From assembly GCF_022832385.1 (NCBI RefSeq), contig NZ_JALHLE010000007.1, positions 62,001-126,000 on the forward strand: a DNA stretch of 64,000 nt, given 5' to 3'. Shown here piece by piece: positions 17,280-26,405 of this stretch. A model generated the notes under the pieces. The model worked only from the letters and a program-made list of their open reading frames with translations. It was not told the DNA's origin and did not search any database. The position numbers and the translations under genes were made by a program. The stretch comes from Novosphingobium album (ex Hu et al. 2023). Lineage in GTDB: Bacteria; Pseudomonadota; Alphaproteobacteria; Sphingomonadales; Sphingomonadaceae. Numbering within the stretch: position 1 is the first letter of the stretch; every line of letters starts with the position of its first letter.

Positions 17280-19112
17280 ATGTCCGCCCCGCTTCCCCTG
17301 CGCAATATCGCGATCATTGCGCACGTCGACCACGGCAAGACCACGCTTGTCGACCAGTTGTTCCGCCAGTCCGGCACCTTCCGCGACAACCAGCGCGTGG
17401 AAGAACGCGCGATGGACTCCAACGACCTCGAAAAGGAACGCGGGATCACCATTCTGGCCAAGCCGACCTCGATCGAGTGGGAAGGCCTGCGCATCAACAT
17501 CGTCGACACCCCGGGCCACGCCGACTTCGGCGCGGAAGTGGAACGCATCCTCTCGATGGTCGACGGCGTTGTCCTGCTGGTGGACAGCTCGGAAGGCGCC
17601 ATGCCGCAGACCAAGTTCGTGACCGGCAAGGCGCTGGGCCTCGGCCTCAAGCCGATCGTCGTCGTCAACAAGATCGACCGTCCCGACGGCCGCGCCGACG
17701 AAGTCCTCAACGAAGTGTTCGACCTCTTCGTCAGCCTCGACGCCAACGACGAGCAGCTCGACTTCCCCGTGCTCTACGCCTCGGGCCGCAACGGCTATGC
17801 CAGCGACGACATCAATGCGCGCGAAGGCACGCTGGATCCCCTGTTCCAGCTTATCCGCGACCACGTTCCGGCGCCCAGCCTCGATGTCGAAGCGCCCTTC
17901 TCGTTCCTGGCAACGCTGCTCGACCGCGATAACTTCATGGGCCGCGTACTCACCGGCCGCGTCCAGTCGGGCGTGCTCAAGATCAACGACCCGATCCGTG
18001 CGATGGACCGCGACGGCAAGGTGATCGAGACCGGCCGCGCCTCCAAGCTGATGACTTTCCGCGGCCTCGAACGCGTGCCGGTGGAAGAAGCCCGCGCGGG
18101 CGACATCATCGCGCTCGCCGGCCTCGAGAAGGCCACTGTTGCCCACACCATCGCCGATCCGCAGGTAACCGAGCCGATCCAGGCCCAGCCGATCGACCCG
18201 CCGACGCTCGCCATGCGCTTTGCGGTCAACGACAGCCCGCTCGCCGGTCGTGAAGGCGACAAGGTGACAAGCCGCCTGATCCGCGACCGCCTGATGCGCG
18301 AAGCCGAGACCAACGTCGCCATTCGCGTCACCGAGAGCGAGGACCGCGACAGCTTCGAGGTTGCCGGCCGCGGCGAACTGCAGCTGGGCGTCGTCATCGA
18401 GACGATGCGCCGCGAAGGCTTCGAACTGGGCATTTCGCGTCCGCGCGTGCTGTTCAAGACCGACGAAGCCGGCGGCCGCACCGAGCCTTATGAAACCGTC
18501 GTGATCGACGTGGACGACGAGCACTCGGGTACCGTCGTCGAGAAGATGCAACGCCGCAAGGCCGAGCTGACCGACATGCGTCCCTCGGGCGTGGGCAAGA
18601 CCCGCATCACTTTCTCAGCGCCCTCGCGCGGCCTCATCGGCTACCACGGCGAGTTCCTTTCGGACACCCGCGGCACCGGCATCATGAACCGCCTGTTCGA
18701 GAAGTACGGCCCCCACAAGGGCGCAATCGAGGGCCGCCTCAACGGCGTGCTGATCTCGAACGGCACCGGCGAAGCCAACGCCTACGCGCTCAACAACCTG
18801 GAAGATCGCGGCATCCTGTTCGTCGCTCCGCAGGAAAAGCTCTACGAAGGCATGGTGATCGGTGAGAACGCCAAGCCGGACGACCTCGAAGTGAACCCGA
18901 TGAAGGCCAAGCAGCTGACCAACATCCGTTCCTCGGGTAAGGACGACGCGATCCGCCTGACTCCGCCCAAGGTCATGACGCTCGAGCAGGCCATCGCCTA
19001 TATCGACGACGATGAAATGGTCGAAGTGACCCCGCAGTCGATCCGCCTGCGCAAGGTCCACCTCGACCCGCACGAGCGCAAGCGCGCCAGCCGTAAGAAA
19101 GACGCGGCCTGA
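17280..19112 (+). CDS. typA: Ribosome-associated GTPase TypA/BipA
   Basis: A 610-residue translational GTPase, close to the usual 605-615. The G1 motif AHVDHGKTT lies at 14-22, G2 in the ERGITI block, G3 DTPGH, and G4 NKID. EF-G-like domains follow, with the BipA-specific C-terminal part. It helps ribosome assembly and stress adaptation, especially in the cold. The ATG at 17280 is chosen by family start (PLPLRNIAIIAHVDHGK); the ribosome site is weak. The 260-base divergent region to receptor 1 holds no other gene. A strong hairpin follows the stop. Confidence 0.96.
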   Translation: MSAPLPLRNIAIIAHVDHGKTTLVDQLFRQSGTFRDNQRVEERAMDSNDLEKERGITILAKPTSIEWEGLRINIVDTPGHADFGAEVERILSMVDGVVLLVDSSEGAMPQTKFVTGKALGLGLKPIVVVNKIDRPDGRADEVLNEVFDLFVSLDANDEQLDFPVLYASGRNGYASDDINAREGTLDPLFQLIRDHVPAPSLDVEAPFSFLATLLDRDNFMGRVLTGRVQSGVLKINDPIRAMDRDGKVIETGRASKLMTFRGLERVPVEEARAGDIIALAGLEKATVAHTIADPQVTEPIQAQPIDPPTLAMRFAVNDSPLAGREGDKVTSRLIRDRLMREAETNVAIRVTESEDRDSFEVAGRGELQLGVVIETMRREGFELGISRPRVLFKTDEAGGRTEPYETVVIDVDDEHSGTVVEKMQRRKAELTDMRPSGVGKTRITFSAPSRGLIGYHGEFLSDTRGTGIMNRLFEKYGPHKGAIEGRLNGVLISNGTGEANAYALNNLEDRGILFVAPQEKLYEGMVIGENAKPDDLEVNPMKAKQLTNIRSSGKDDAIRLTPPKVMTLEQAIAYIDDDEMVEVTPQSIRLRKVHLDPHERKRASRKKDAA

Positions 19113-19122
19113 TCCTTTCCTG

Positions 19123-19160
19123 ATCCTTGGGCCGCCTCCCACCGGAGGGGGCCCAAGGAT
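19123..19160 (+). terminator. Hairpin after typA
   Basis: An 11-bp perfect stem, ATCCTTGGGCC (19123-19133) and GGCCCAAGGAT (19150-19160), extends inward with CCTCC/GGAGG. It sits 10 bases after the typA stop. There is no T-run on the plus strand, but the stem is very strong and the position fits transcription termination. Confidence 0.6.
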
Positions 19161-19218
19161 TGCATGGACCGGACAGGAGAGGCAGCCTGCGGCGCATAAC
19201 CCCAGCCGGGAGCTGACC

Positions 19219-19863
19219 GTGTCTGCCGAACCTGTTTCCCCTGCCGAACAGCCTGCGGAACCCGCACCGGGCGTGCCGCACACTAACCTGGAAGACGCCT
19301 ATGCCCTGTTCGTGGGCACGGTGCAGCTGTCGCTCGGCCTGGTTCTGCTGAAAGCCGGCGGGCTCGTCACCGGAGGCGTGGCCGGGATTTCGCTGGTCCT
19401 GAACTACCTGACAGGCCTGCCCGTCGGACTGTTCTATACAGCCCTGACGCTACCCCTCCTCGCCATCACCCTGCGCGCGATGAGCTGGCTGTTCATCGTC
19501 AAAACGGTGATCGTCACTCTGGGCCTCTTCGCGATGACGGCAATCGCAGCCCAGACCATCGATATCGACTGGATCAGCCGGCCCGTGGCCGCACTGGCAG
19601 GCGGCAGCGTGATCGGCATGGGCGCCCTCGCGCTGGCGCGTCACGGCGCCGGCACCGGCGGCTCGGGCGCCGTGGTGCTCTGGCTATACCGCACGCGCGG
19701 CTGGAATGCCGGGCGCACGCAGTTGCTCATCGACGGCTGCGTCCTGCTGTTTTCACTCGTCGCGCTGGACGTGACCCGCGTCCTCTGGTCGCTGCTGGGC
19801 GTCATGGCGACCGGCGGTATCCTCTACGTCTGGCACCGGCCCGGACGCTACACCGGCTACTAG
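19219..19863 (+). CDS. YitT/YczE-type membrane protein
   Basis: A 214-residue inner-membrane protein with five or six hydrophobic segments between residues 28 and 205. The motif GLVTGGVAGISLVLNY near 49-64 is typical of the YitT family (PF02588/DUF161). The N-terminal 25 residues are rich in Pro, Ala and Glu and are likely cytosolic. The start is GTG, supported by GGGAG six bases upstream and by a family-like first helix following soon after. Function is unknown in the family. It follows typA after a strong hairpin, so it probably has its own promoter. Confidence 0.8.
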   Translation: MSAEPVSPAEQPAEPAPGVPHTNLEDAYALFVGTVQLSLGLVLLKAGGLVTGGVAGISLVLNYLTGLPVGLFYTALTLPLLAITLRAMSWLFIVKTVIVTLGLFAMTAIAAQTIDIDWISRPVAALAGGSVIGMGALALARHGAGTGGSGAVVLWLYRTRGWNAGRTQLLIDGCVLLFSLVALDVTRVLWSLLGVMATGGILYVWHRPGRYTGY

Positions 19864-20008
19864 GCCAAAGTCATTCATACAAATTATCGAAAACCTGAAC
19901 GAATCCTGCCAGACCTGCTCCGATCCTGTTCAGCCGTGCGGCTCTAGAAGGAACTCAACACGGGACAACGGCTCTTCCCTCCGCCGCCCCGCGAAGGAGT
20001 TACGAACC

Positions 20009-20404
20009 ATGAGCATTTTCAAGAAAGCCGCCCTCGGCACCGCCCTTGCCGCCACCGCGCTCGTCAGCGCCAGCCCGGCCATGGCCCGCGATTATCACCG
20101 CGACAAAGACAACACTGCCGCGGTCGCCATCGGCGCGGGCGTGATTGGTCTGGCACTGGGCGCAATCATTGCGTCATCGGACAACGATCGCCATCGCAAC
20201 CGCTACTACGACAGCAGCTACTACTACGGCCCGTCCTATACCACCGGCTGGTACTATCGCGACGGCTACTACTGGGACCGCGATGGCCGCCGCCACAACC
20301 GCGAGGAATACACGCGCCGCTATCGTGGAAACGACTACCGGCATGGAGATGCCTACCGCCGCGGTGACGACTTCCGCCGCGACGACCATCGCCGAGGCTA
20401 CTGA
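20009..20404 (+). CDS. Small exported Tyr/Arg/Asp-rich protein with glycine-zipper segment
   Basis: A 131-residue protein of unknown function. A clear Sec signal peptide runs to SPAMA (about 26). Next comes a short polar stretch and a glycine-rich hydrophobic segment (AIGAGVIGLALGAII, about 40-54) resembling a glycine zipper. The remainder is rich in Tyr, Arg, Asp and His. GAAGGAG lies nine bases before the ATG. It is a paralogue of the gene at 21144: the signal, the RD.HRD turn and the zipper align over about 60 residues. Probably a periplasmic or surface protein; a stress or metal role is only a guess. Confidence 0.75.
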   Translation: MSIFKKAALGTALAATALVSASPAMARDYHRDKDNTAAVAIGAGVIGLALGAIIASSDNDRHRNRYYDSSYYYGPSYTTGWYYRDGYYWDRDGRRHNREEYTRRYRGNDYRHGDAYRRGDDFRRDDHRRGY

Positions 20405-20449
20405 ACACATCCCCTTGTGCCGGGTTTCCTCCCCCCGGTCCCACTCAGC

Positions 20450-20475
20450 GCCCGGCCTTTCCTCCAAGGCCGGGC
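20450..20475 (+). terminator. Terminator after the first Tyr-rich gene
   Basis: A perfect 10-bp stem, GCCCGGCCTT and AAGGCCGGGC, with the 6-base loop TCCTCC begins 46 bases after the stop codon and is followed by GTCCTTG. This is a plausible transcription terminator between the first and second of three small secreted-protein genes. Confidence 0.6.
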
Positions 20476-20594
20476 GTCCTTGCATGACCGGCTTCAAACA
20501 GAAGGGCCGAATACTCTTGACCCCCGTCAAAGCCCTCTCTCTTCATCCATGCTGAAAGCGGATGATGCAACGGGGACTGACGATGGAGGTGTCA

Positions 20595-20972
20595 ATGAAA
20601 CGTCCTGTGATCCTGACTTGTCTCGCCGCTTCGGTTCTATCACTCTCAGCCTGCTATGACGGCTACGGAAGCCGAGTCACAGTCAGTTGGTCGACATATC
20701 CCTACTATGGCTGGTATGATGGCTTCTATGGACCGATCTATGACGGTTACTGGGTCAACAGCATTTTCTATTTCCGCCTGACCCCGCAGGATCGCGCATT
20801 CCGCGCGGGAGATCCCCAACACTTCCGCCGCGGGGACATGCGCCCCACCGAGCCCCGGTTCAAGCGTTTCGAAGGCACGCTGCGTCCACCCCCGCAGGGC
20901 ACGCACATGCCGCGCTTCGAACCACCCCGCGATCAGCCGTCGCGCAGAGAGGACCACCGCGATCCGCACTGA
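20595..20972 (+). CDS. Small predicted lipoprotein, Tyr-rich
   Basis: A 125-residue protein of unknown function. The N-terminus is a lipoprotein signal with lipobox LSAC (Cys20). The middle is rich in Tyr, Gly and Trp (about 24-60), and the C-terminal half is rich in Arg and Pro, with RFEPPRDQPSRRED. The ATG at 20595 follows GGAGG six bases upstream, which is why I prefer it to two earlier in-frame ATGs. It sits between two paralogous Tyr-rich exported proteins, suggesting a shared envelope role, but it is not clearly homologous to them. Confidence 0.7.
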   Translation: MKRPVILTCLAASVLSLSACYDGYGSRVTVSWSTYPYYGWYDGFYGPIYDGYWVNSIFYFRLTPQDRAFRAGDPQHFRRGDMRPTEPRFKRFEGTLRPPPQGTHMPRFEPPRDQPSRREDHRDPH

Positions 20973-21143
20973 CACACGGTGAAGCGTGCTCCTTCTGCGC
21001 CGGCGGGGCACGCATCCGGTGTCAGCGTGTTACAATTTGCGACAAATTCACCATCGGTTCAGTCCGGAACGTCCACAAGCAGATCTCCACCGCGCCTGCC
21101 GAAACCGCCGTCACCCGGTTGGCCACGAACAAGGGAGACGCTT

Positions 21144-21602
21144 ATGTTGCAAAAAGGACTGAAATCGACAGCGGCCAGACTTGGCCTAGGCACCGCGCTC
21201 GCGGCTGCGGCACTCGCCATCGCTGCTCCCGCGCAGGCTCGCGATCACTACCGTGATCACGATGGCAACGATGCCGCGATCGCCATCGGCGCCGGTATCA
21301 TCGGGCTGGCGATCGGTGCGGCCATCGCCGACAGCCACGACGATCGTTACTACAACCGCTCCTATTACCCCGCCCGCCGCTATGTGACCGTGCGCGGCTA
21401 TCCCGGTTACTACTATTACTACGAAGGCTATCCGAACCGCTACTACCGTGACCGGTACTACAGCAGCTACTACGCGCCCTATTACCGCGATCGCTGGAGC
21501 CGGGGCCGGGACTGGCGCCATGACCGCCGCGATTACCACCGCGACCGGCGCGAATATCGCGAAGGATACCGCGACGGGCATCGGGACTGGCGCCGCCGCT
21601 GA
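21144..21602 (+). CDS. Exported Tyr/Arg-rich protein, paralogue of the gene at 20009
   Basis: A 152-residue protein with a Sec signal peptide ending APAQA (about 35), a short RDHYRDHDGND stretch, the glycine-zipper segment AIGAGIIGLAIGAAIA (about 46-61), and a long tail dominated by Tyr, Arg and Asp (many RYY, YRD and RRD units). AGGGAG precedes the ATG by seven bases. Its first 75 residues align with the protein encoded at 20009, so these are tandem duplicates flanking a lipoprotein gene. Function is unknown. The alternation of basic and acidic residues with tyrosine could make it prone to self-association or surface binding. Confidence 0.75.
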   Translation: MLQKGLKSTAARLGLGTALAAAALAIAAPAQARDHYRDHDGNDAAIAIGAGIIGLAIGAAIADSHDDRYYNRSYYPARRYVTVRGYPGYYYYYEGYPNRYYRDRYYSSYYAPYYRDRWSRGRDWRHDRRDYHRDRREYREGYRDGHRDWRRR

Positions 21603-21715
21603 TCCGCTTCGACGATGCCCTGTCCCCTTGGGGCACCGTTGAACGCTTGGCGGGAGGGCTGTGAAACGCAAGCACTCTCGCCAAGTGTGGCGCAGGAAGC
21701 TATGGGCCATCCACG

Positions 21716-22867
21716 ATGGATATCGCCGACCTGCGCATTGCCCTGTTCTCGGGCAACTACAACTACGTTCGCGACGGTGCCAACCAGGCCCTCAACCGGC
21801 TGGTCGGCTACCTGCTGCGTCAGGGCGCGCAAGTACGGGTCTATGCTCCGGCCGTAGCGGAACCGGCGTTCGAGGCGACCGGCGATCTGGTGGGGATAGG
21901 CTCACTGCCGATCCCGGGCCGCGCAGAATACCGTGTGCCTTTGCGAATCTCAGGCAAGGCCCGGCGCGATCTCGACGCCTTCGCCCCCAACGTGGTCCAT
22001 GTTTCCTCGCCCGATCCGGTGGGCCATCAGGCCGTGACCTGGGCACGCAAACGCAAGCTGCCGGTGCTTGCATCGGTCCACACCCGCTTCGAAACCTACC
22101 TTCGCTATTACAACATGGCCTGGGGCGAGCCGGTGATCGAGGCCATCCTGCGCCGGTTCTACCGCCGCTGCGACGCGCTGGTAGCACCCTCGGAGAGCAT
22201 GGCGCAGGTCCTTCGCGATCAACGCATGAACTATGACGTGTCGATCTGGTCGCGGGGGGTAGACCGTGAGATCTTTCATCCGGGGCGGCGCGATCTGGAA
22301 TGGCGCCGTTCGCTCGGCATCGGCGATGACGACGTGGCGATCGGTTTCCTCGGCCGGCTGGTGATGGAAAAGGGCCTCGACGTCTTCTCCGACACGCTGG
22401 ATGAGCTGCGCCGCCGGGGCGCGGGGCACAAGGTGCTGGTGATCGGAGAAGGCCCGGCTCGTGAGTGGTTCGAGGCGCGCCTGCCCGGCGCTGCCTTCGT
22501 CGGCTTCCAGCACGGTGCGGACCTTGGCCGTGCGGTCGCCTCGATGGACGTGCTGTTCAATCCTTCAGTCACCGAGACTTTTGGCAATGTCACGCTGGAA
22601 GTCATGGCCTGCGGTCTGCCCGTTGTCGCTGCCGCCGCGACCGGCAGCCAGAGCCTCGTCGATGATCGCGCATCGGGCCGCCTGATCCCGCCCGGCGCGA
22701 TACACCAGTTCGCCGAAGCGCTCAGGGCCTATATCGAAGACCCGGCCCTGCGCGCCGCGCACGGCAGCGCCGGCGAGGCGCGGGCCAGCGAGTTCAGCTG
22801 GGACAGGATCAACCAGGCGGTCGCCGACACTTATGTCCGGCTGATCCGCCAGAAGACGCGAAGCTAG
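21716..22867 (+). CDS. Glycosyltransferase family 4 (mannosyltransferase-like)
   Basis: A 383-residue GT-B fold glycosyltransferase. An N-terminal Rossmann-like half has the GANQALNRLVGYLLRQG region. A C-terminal GT4 domain has GFLGRLVMEKGLD and the retaining E-x7-E motif ETFGNVTLE, followed by VMACGLPVVAA. The pattern is close to GDP-mannose-dependent alpha-mannosyltransferases and SqdX/MgtA-like enzymes acting on lipid acceptors. The start at 21716 gives the usual N-terminus but has no strong ribosome site. Its last four bases overlap the convergent membrane-protein gene. Acceptor and donor are inferred only to family level. Confidence 0.87.
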   Translation: MDIADLRIALFSGNYNYVRDGANQALNRLVGYLLRQGAQVRVYAPAVAEPAFEATGDLVGIGSLPIPGRAEYRVPLRISGKARRDLDAFAPNVVHVSSPDPVGHQAVTWARKRKLPVLASVHTRFETYLRYYNMAWGEPVIEAILRRFYRRCDALVAPSESMAQVLRDQRMNYDVSIWSRGVDREIFHPGRRDLEWRRSLGIGDDDVAIGFLGRLVMEKGLDVFSDTLDELRRRGAGHKVLVIGEGPAREWFEARLPGAAFVGFQHGADLGRAVASMDVLFNPSVTETFGNVTLEVMACGLPVVAAAATGSQSLVDDRASGRLIPPGAIHQFAEALRAYIEDPALRAAHGSAGEARASEFSWDRINQAVADTYVRLIRQKTRS

Positions 22868-23301
22868 CCCAGCACTCCCTGAGCGCGCATACGGGCTGCA
22901 TACCAGAGCAAGGCCAGCGCCACGATCCAGATCATCACCGAGATGGCCGTGCTGGCCGGGGTCGTCATGCTTTCAGGCATCCCAGACATGGCCTGCCAGA
23001 TCTGGGTCACAGCCAGTCCGGCCAGCGAGATGGCGAATGCCTCGACAGCATGGCGGGACCGCAGGAGCAGCAGAAGCGAACCCGTCAAGGCGCCCCACAC
23101 GCCCATCGCCCAGGGAACCAGTGTCCATATCGGCGCGGTATCGAGCCAGTTGATCACCTCGGGCGGGAACTGCGCCATGTATGCGCGGTTACGCGTCACC
23201 GTCATCGCAAAGTCCATGCAACCGAAGGCGTTCCAGAGCAGCGAAAGCACGGCAATCGTCCAGAACAGCCAGGATGGCCCGGCCCGTGTGATGGCCTTCA
23301 T
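22864..23301 (-). CDS. Four-helix integral membrane protein, unknown
   Basis: A 145-residue protein with four clear hydrophobic segments (about 11-29, 58-80, 86-105 and 118-137), so almost all of it lies in the inner membrane. I do not recognise a named family. The ATG at 23301 follows GGGGAGAA about eight bases upstream; an upstream in-frame ATG only adds a non-hydrophobic leader. It overlaps the end of the glycosyltransferase gene by four bases tail to tail and faces rarA head to head across 91 bases. Confidence 0.65.
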   Translation of the reverse strand: MKAITRAGPSWLFWTIAVLSLLWNAFGCMDFAMTVTRNRAYMAQFPPEVINWLDTAPIWTLVPWAMGVWGALTGSLLLLLRSRHAVEAFAISLAGLAVTQIWQAMSGMPESMTTPASTAISVMIWIVALALLWYAARMRAQGVLG

Positions 23302-23392
23302 GGCCTGTTCTCCCCGGTTTGTGCAGGTGCCGCCCGGATACGCCTGTGCTTCGCCCGATGCAATCAGCCGCAATAGGCGCTAGATAGCCCCC

Positions 23393-24718
23393 ATGACCGA
23401 CCTTTTCGCCGACGACTTGCCCCCTGCATCCGCGCCGGACGAGCCGCGAGAGGATGCCCCGCTTGCCGACCGCCTCCGGCCGCGCACGCTGGCCGATGTC
23501 ATCGGGCAGGAGCACCTGACCGGGCCGGAGGGCGCGATCGGACGAATGGTGGCGGCGGGACGCCTGTCGTCGATGATCCTGTGGGGGCCGCCCGGCACGG
23601 GCAAGACCAGCACCGCACGGCTGCTGGCCGCTGCAGTGGGAATGCGCTTTGCCGCTGTCAGCGCGGTATTCTCGGGTGTAGCCGATCTCAAGAAGGCCTT
23701 TGCCGAGGCTGCGGCCGCCGCGAAGGCAGGCCAGCGCACCCTGCTGTTCGTGGACGAAATCCACCGCTTCAACCGCGCCCAGCAGGACGGCTTCCTGCCT
23801 TTTGTCGAAAGCGGCACTGTCACGCTGGTGGGCGCGACGACCGAAAACCCCAGCTTCGCGCTCAACGCCGCCCTGCTCAGCCGCGCACAAGTCCTCATTC
23901 TGCACCGTCTCGACAGCGAAGCGCTTGGCACGTTGCTCGACAAGGCCGAAGCACTGGAAGGCCCACTGCCGCTCGATGCCAATGCGCGCGAGGCGCTGAT
24001 CGCCTCGGCCGACGGTGACGGCCGCTTCCTGCTCAACCAGGCCGAGACGCTCTATGCCGCGCAGATTCCCGAGCCGCTTGACCCGGCGGCGCTCGGCCAA
24101 TTCCTGCAACGCCGTGTCGCCGTTTACGACAAGGACCGGGACGGGCACTACAACCTGATCTCGGCCCTGCACAAGGCGGTGCGCGGCTCGGATCCGCAGG
24201 CGGCGCTCTATTATCTGGCGCGGCTGCTGACGGCGGGTGAAGAGCCGCTCTACCTCCTGCGCCGTCTGGTCCGCATGGCCAGCGAGGACATCGGGCTGGC
24301 CGATCCGCAGGCGCTCCAGCAATGCCTCGCCGCCAAGCAGGCCTACGAGTTCCTCGGCAGTCCCGAGGGCGAAGGGGCGATCGTGCAGGCCTGCCTCTAT
24401 CTCGCCACCGCGCCCAAGTCGAATGCGGCCTACATGGCGCAAAAGGCGGCATGGAAAAGCGCGAAGGAAACCGGCTCGCTCAGCCCGCCCGCCAATATCC
24501 TCAACGCCCCGACCAAGCTGATGAAGGACATCGGCTACGGCAAGGACTACAGCTACGACCACGATGCGCCCGACGGCTTTTCCGGCGACGACTACTGGCC
24601 CGAAGGCATGGCGCCGCAGACGTATTACGACCCGGTCGAGCGCGGTTTCGAACGTGAAGTGAAGAAGCGCATCGAGTGGTGGGACAGGAAGCGGAAGGAA
24701 CGCCATGGCCGGAGCTGA
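23393..24718 (+). CDS. rarA: Replication-associated recombination protein RarA (MgsA)
   Basis: A 441-residue AAA+ ATPase of the clamp-loader group acting at stalled replication forks. The region RPRTLADVIGQEHL precedes Walker A GPPGTGKTS (about 64-72). Walker B LLFVDEIHRFN and the sensor region GATTENPSFALN follow. The C-terminal MgsA tetramerisation part ends with the family pattern YYDPVERGFEREVKKR. Length is usual. The 3' end overlaps the next gene by 14 bases, making it first of three overlapping genes, though the partners have no known link to repair. Confidence 0.95.
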   Translation: MTDLFADDLPPASAPDEPREDAPLADRLRPRTLADVIGQEHLTGPEGAIGRMVAAGRLSSMILWGPPGTGKTSTARLLAAAVGMRFAAVSAVFSGVADLKKAFAEAAAAAKAGQRTLLFVDEIHRFNRAQQDGFLPFVESGTVTLVGATTENPSFALNAALLSRAQVLILHRLDSEALGTLLDKAEALEGPLPLDANAREALIASADGDGRFLLNQAETLYAAQIPEPLDPAALGQFLQRRVAVYDKDRDGHYNLISALHKAVRGSDPQAALYYLARLLTAGEEPLYLLRRLVRMASEDIGLADPQALQQCLAAKQAYEFLGSPEGEGAIVQACLYLATAPKSNAAYMAQKAAWKSAKETGSLSPPANILNAPTKLMKDIGYGKDYSYDHDAPDGFSGDDYWPEGMAPQTYYDPVERGFEREVKKRIEWWDRKRKERHGRS

Positions 24719-25433
24719 CGGCATCCCCGGGGGACTCGCACTGGTCCTCGCGGCGCTGATCGCGTCTCCCGCCGCGGCCAAGGCGCCTGCGGCAAGCGGC
24801 CCGGACCTCTCTTCCTGCGGCGCCTACCGGCCCGAGGAAGGCGACATGGAGCTGGAACGCAACAGCCCTCTGCCGGTCCCGCCCGCCCTGCAAGGCATGG
24901 CCTCGGCGAATGTCGACTATATGGCCGTGTCGGCACTGTCTGGCGCAACCCTGTGCATCTTAACCCGCGAGATGGAGTCGATCGAGCCTCCCTCGCTCTC
25001 GGCAGACCGCCGCTTCTTCGGCTTCGAATGGTCGGGCTACGAGGCCGGGGGATATATTCTGGTGGACCGGGCCGGCCGGGGAACGATAGTGGAAACCGGT
25101 GCCCGTCCCGTCGCGTCTCCGGGCGGCACGCGCCTTGCGTCGATCGAATGGTCAGCCTCGGGTTTCGGATCGTTGAATGGCGTGCTGGTGCTCGGCGTTA
25201 CCCGTGAAAATCTTGTCGAGCTGGCCCGTATGAAGGACCTCCCAGAAGGCGACGACTGGCAAATAGACCGTTGGCTGGGTGAGGACTGCTTCGAAATTTC
25301 CTCGCTGCCGATGGATGAGGGAGAGGCAGATGCCGCTCACCCGGGCACTGCGCCCCGGCGCCTTCAAGCCGTTCGCAGCGCACGTGGCGGCTGGACCATC
25401 GACTTTCCGGGAACGGCCTGCCGGGCGAGATGA
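24705..25433 (+). CDS. Exported protein of unknown function, coupled to rarA
   Basis: A 242-residue protein with an N-terminal hydrophobic signal (about 8-25, cleavage near AAAKA). No conserved domain is recognised. Cysteines near 37, 84, 195 and 239 could form disulfides in the periplasm. It starts inside rarA (14-base overlap), and its stop overlaps the next start in an ATGA arrangement, so translation is probably coupled across all three genes. Codon use matches the neighbours, so it is not obviously a recent arrival. Confidence 0.65.
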   Translation: MAGADGIPGGLALVLAALIASPAAAKAPAASGPDLSSCGAYRPEEGDMELERNSPLPVPPALQGMASANVDYMAVSALSGATLCILTREMESIEPPSLSADRRFFGFEWSGYEAGGYILVDRAGRGTIVETGARPVASPGGTRLASIEWSASGFGSLNGVLVLGVTRENLVELARMKDLPEGDDWQIDRWLGEDCFEISSLPMDEGEADAAHPGTAPRRLQAVRSARGGWTIDFPGTACRAR

Positions 25434-26323
25434 CTTTACCGCGTTTCCGGCACTTCATGGCAATCGACTGGTCCGGCGCGGTCGGAGCTCGTCAGAAAGG
25501 TATCGCCGTGGCCGTTTGCAGTGCGGAAGGGGAAGCCCCCCGCCTGCTCCATCCCCGGGAACACGGCCACTGGTCACGGGTACAGGTGCTGGACCTGCTC
25601 CTTGATACCTGTCCGGAAGATACGCTGATAGGCTTGGATCTCGGCATCTCGCTGCCGTTCGCCGATGCCGGCACGTTCTTTCCCGGCTGGGCGGCCAGTC
25701 CGTCCGATGCCCCGTCGCTGTGGGCCCTGATCGACGAGATCTGCACGGATGATCCGCACTTTTCTTCCTCCAGCTTCGTCGATCACCCGGACCTGAGCGC
25801 CTATTTTCGCCGCCACGGCGGGCGCGAAGGCGCGCAGTTCCACTTGCCGGGCGCGTCGCACAAGCGCGGCCGGATGCGCGTGACCGAAGAGGCGCAGGCG
25901 CGCGCCGGGTGCAAACCGTACTCGAACTTCAACCTCGTCGGCGCGGCGCAAGTGGGCAAATCCAGCCTCACCGGCATGCGCCTGCTGCACCGGCTGCGCG
26001 GACAGCTGCCGGTCTGGCCGGTCGATCCGCTGCCTGCGACGGGCTCGGTGATCGTCGAGATCTACACCACGCTTGCCGCCGTGGCCGCCGGACGCAGCGC
26101 CTCGCGCGCCAAGATGACCGCTTATGCCGCGCTCAACGAAGCCCTTGCCGCGCTCGGCTCGCCCATAGTCCCCGGCAAAGGGTCGATCGACGATCATTCC
26201 TCCGACGCGCTGCTCACTGCTGCCTGGCTGCGCACCGCCGCCCCGCAAGCGGCACTCTGGAATCCCGGCGAACTGACACCGGACCTTGCCCGTACCGAGG
26301 GCTGGACCTTCGGCGCACAATAG
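25430..26323 (+). CDS. Predicted RNase H-fold nuclease-like protein (DUF429-like)
   Basis: A 297-residue cytosolic protein. Acidic positions are arranged as in RNase H-like folds: AIDWSGA at 11-17, an IGLDLGISLPFAD block near 67-79, VIVEIYTTL near 209, and DDHSSDALLTAAW near 255-267. This pattern resembles DUF429 predicted nucleases, but the match is by eye. The ATG overlaps the stop of the preceding gene by four bases (ATGA). It is third in a cluster that begins with rarA, so a nucleic-acid role would fit, while a shared process is not proven. Confidence 0.55.
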   Translation: MTLPRFRHFMAIDWSGAVGARQKGIAVAVCSAEGEAPRLLHPREHGHWSRVQVLDLLLDTCPEDTLIGLDLGISLPFADAGTFFPGWAASPSDAPSLWALIDEICTDDPHFSSSSFVDHPDLSAYFRRHGGREGAQFHLPGASHKRGRMRVTEEAQARAGCKPYSNFNLVGAAQVGKSSLTGMRLLHRLRGQLPVWPVDPLPATGSVIVEIYTTLAAVAAGRSASRAKMTAYAALNEALAALGSPIVPGKGSIDDHSSDALLTAAWLRTAAPQAALWNPGELTPDLARTEGWTFGAQ

Positions 26324-26405
26324 CCCACAACCCGGCCCATTGAGGGCGCCCCTCCCCCCGGTCCGGGCGCCGCTCCGCAATACCGACAGGGACGCAATCC
26401 ATTCT

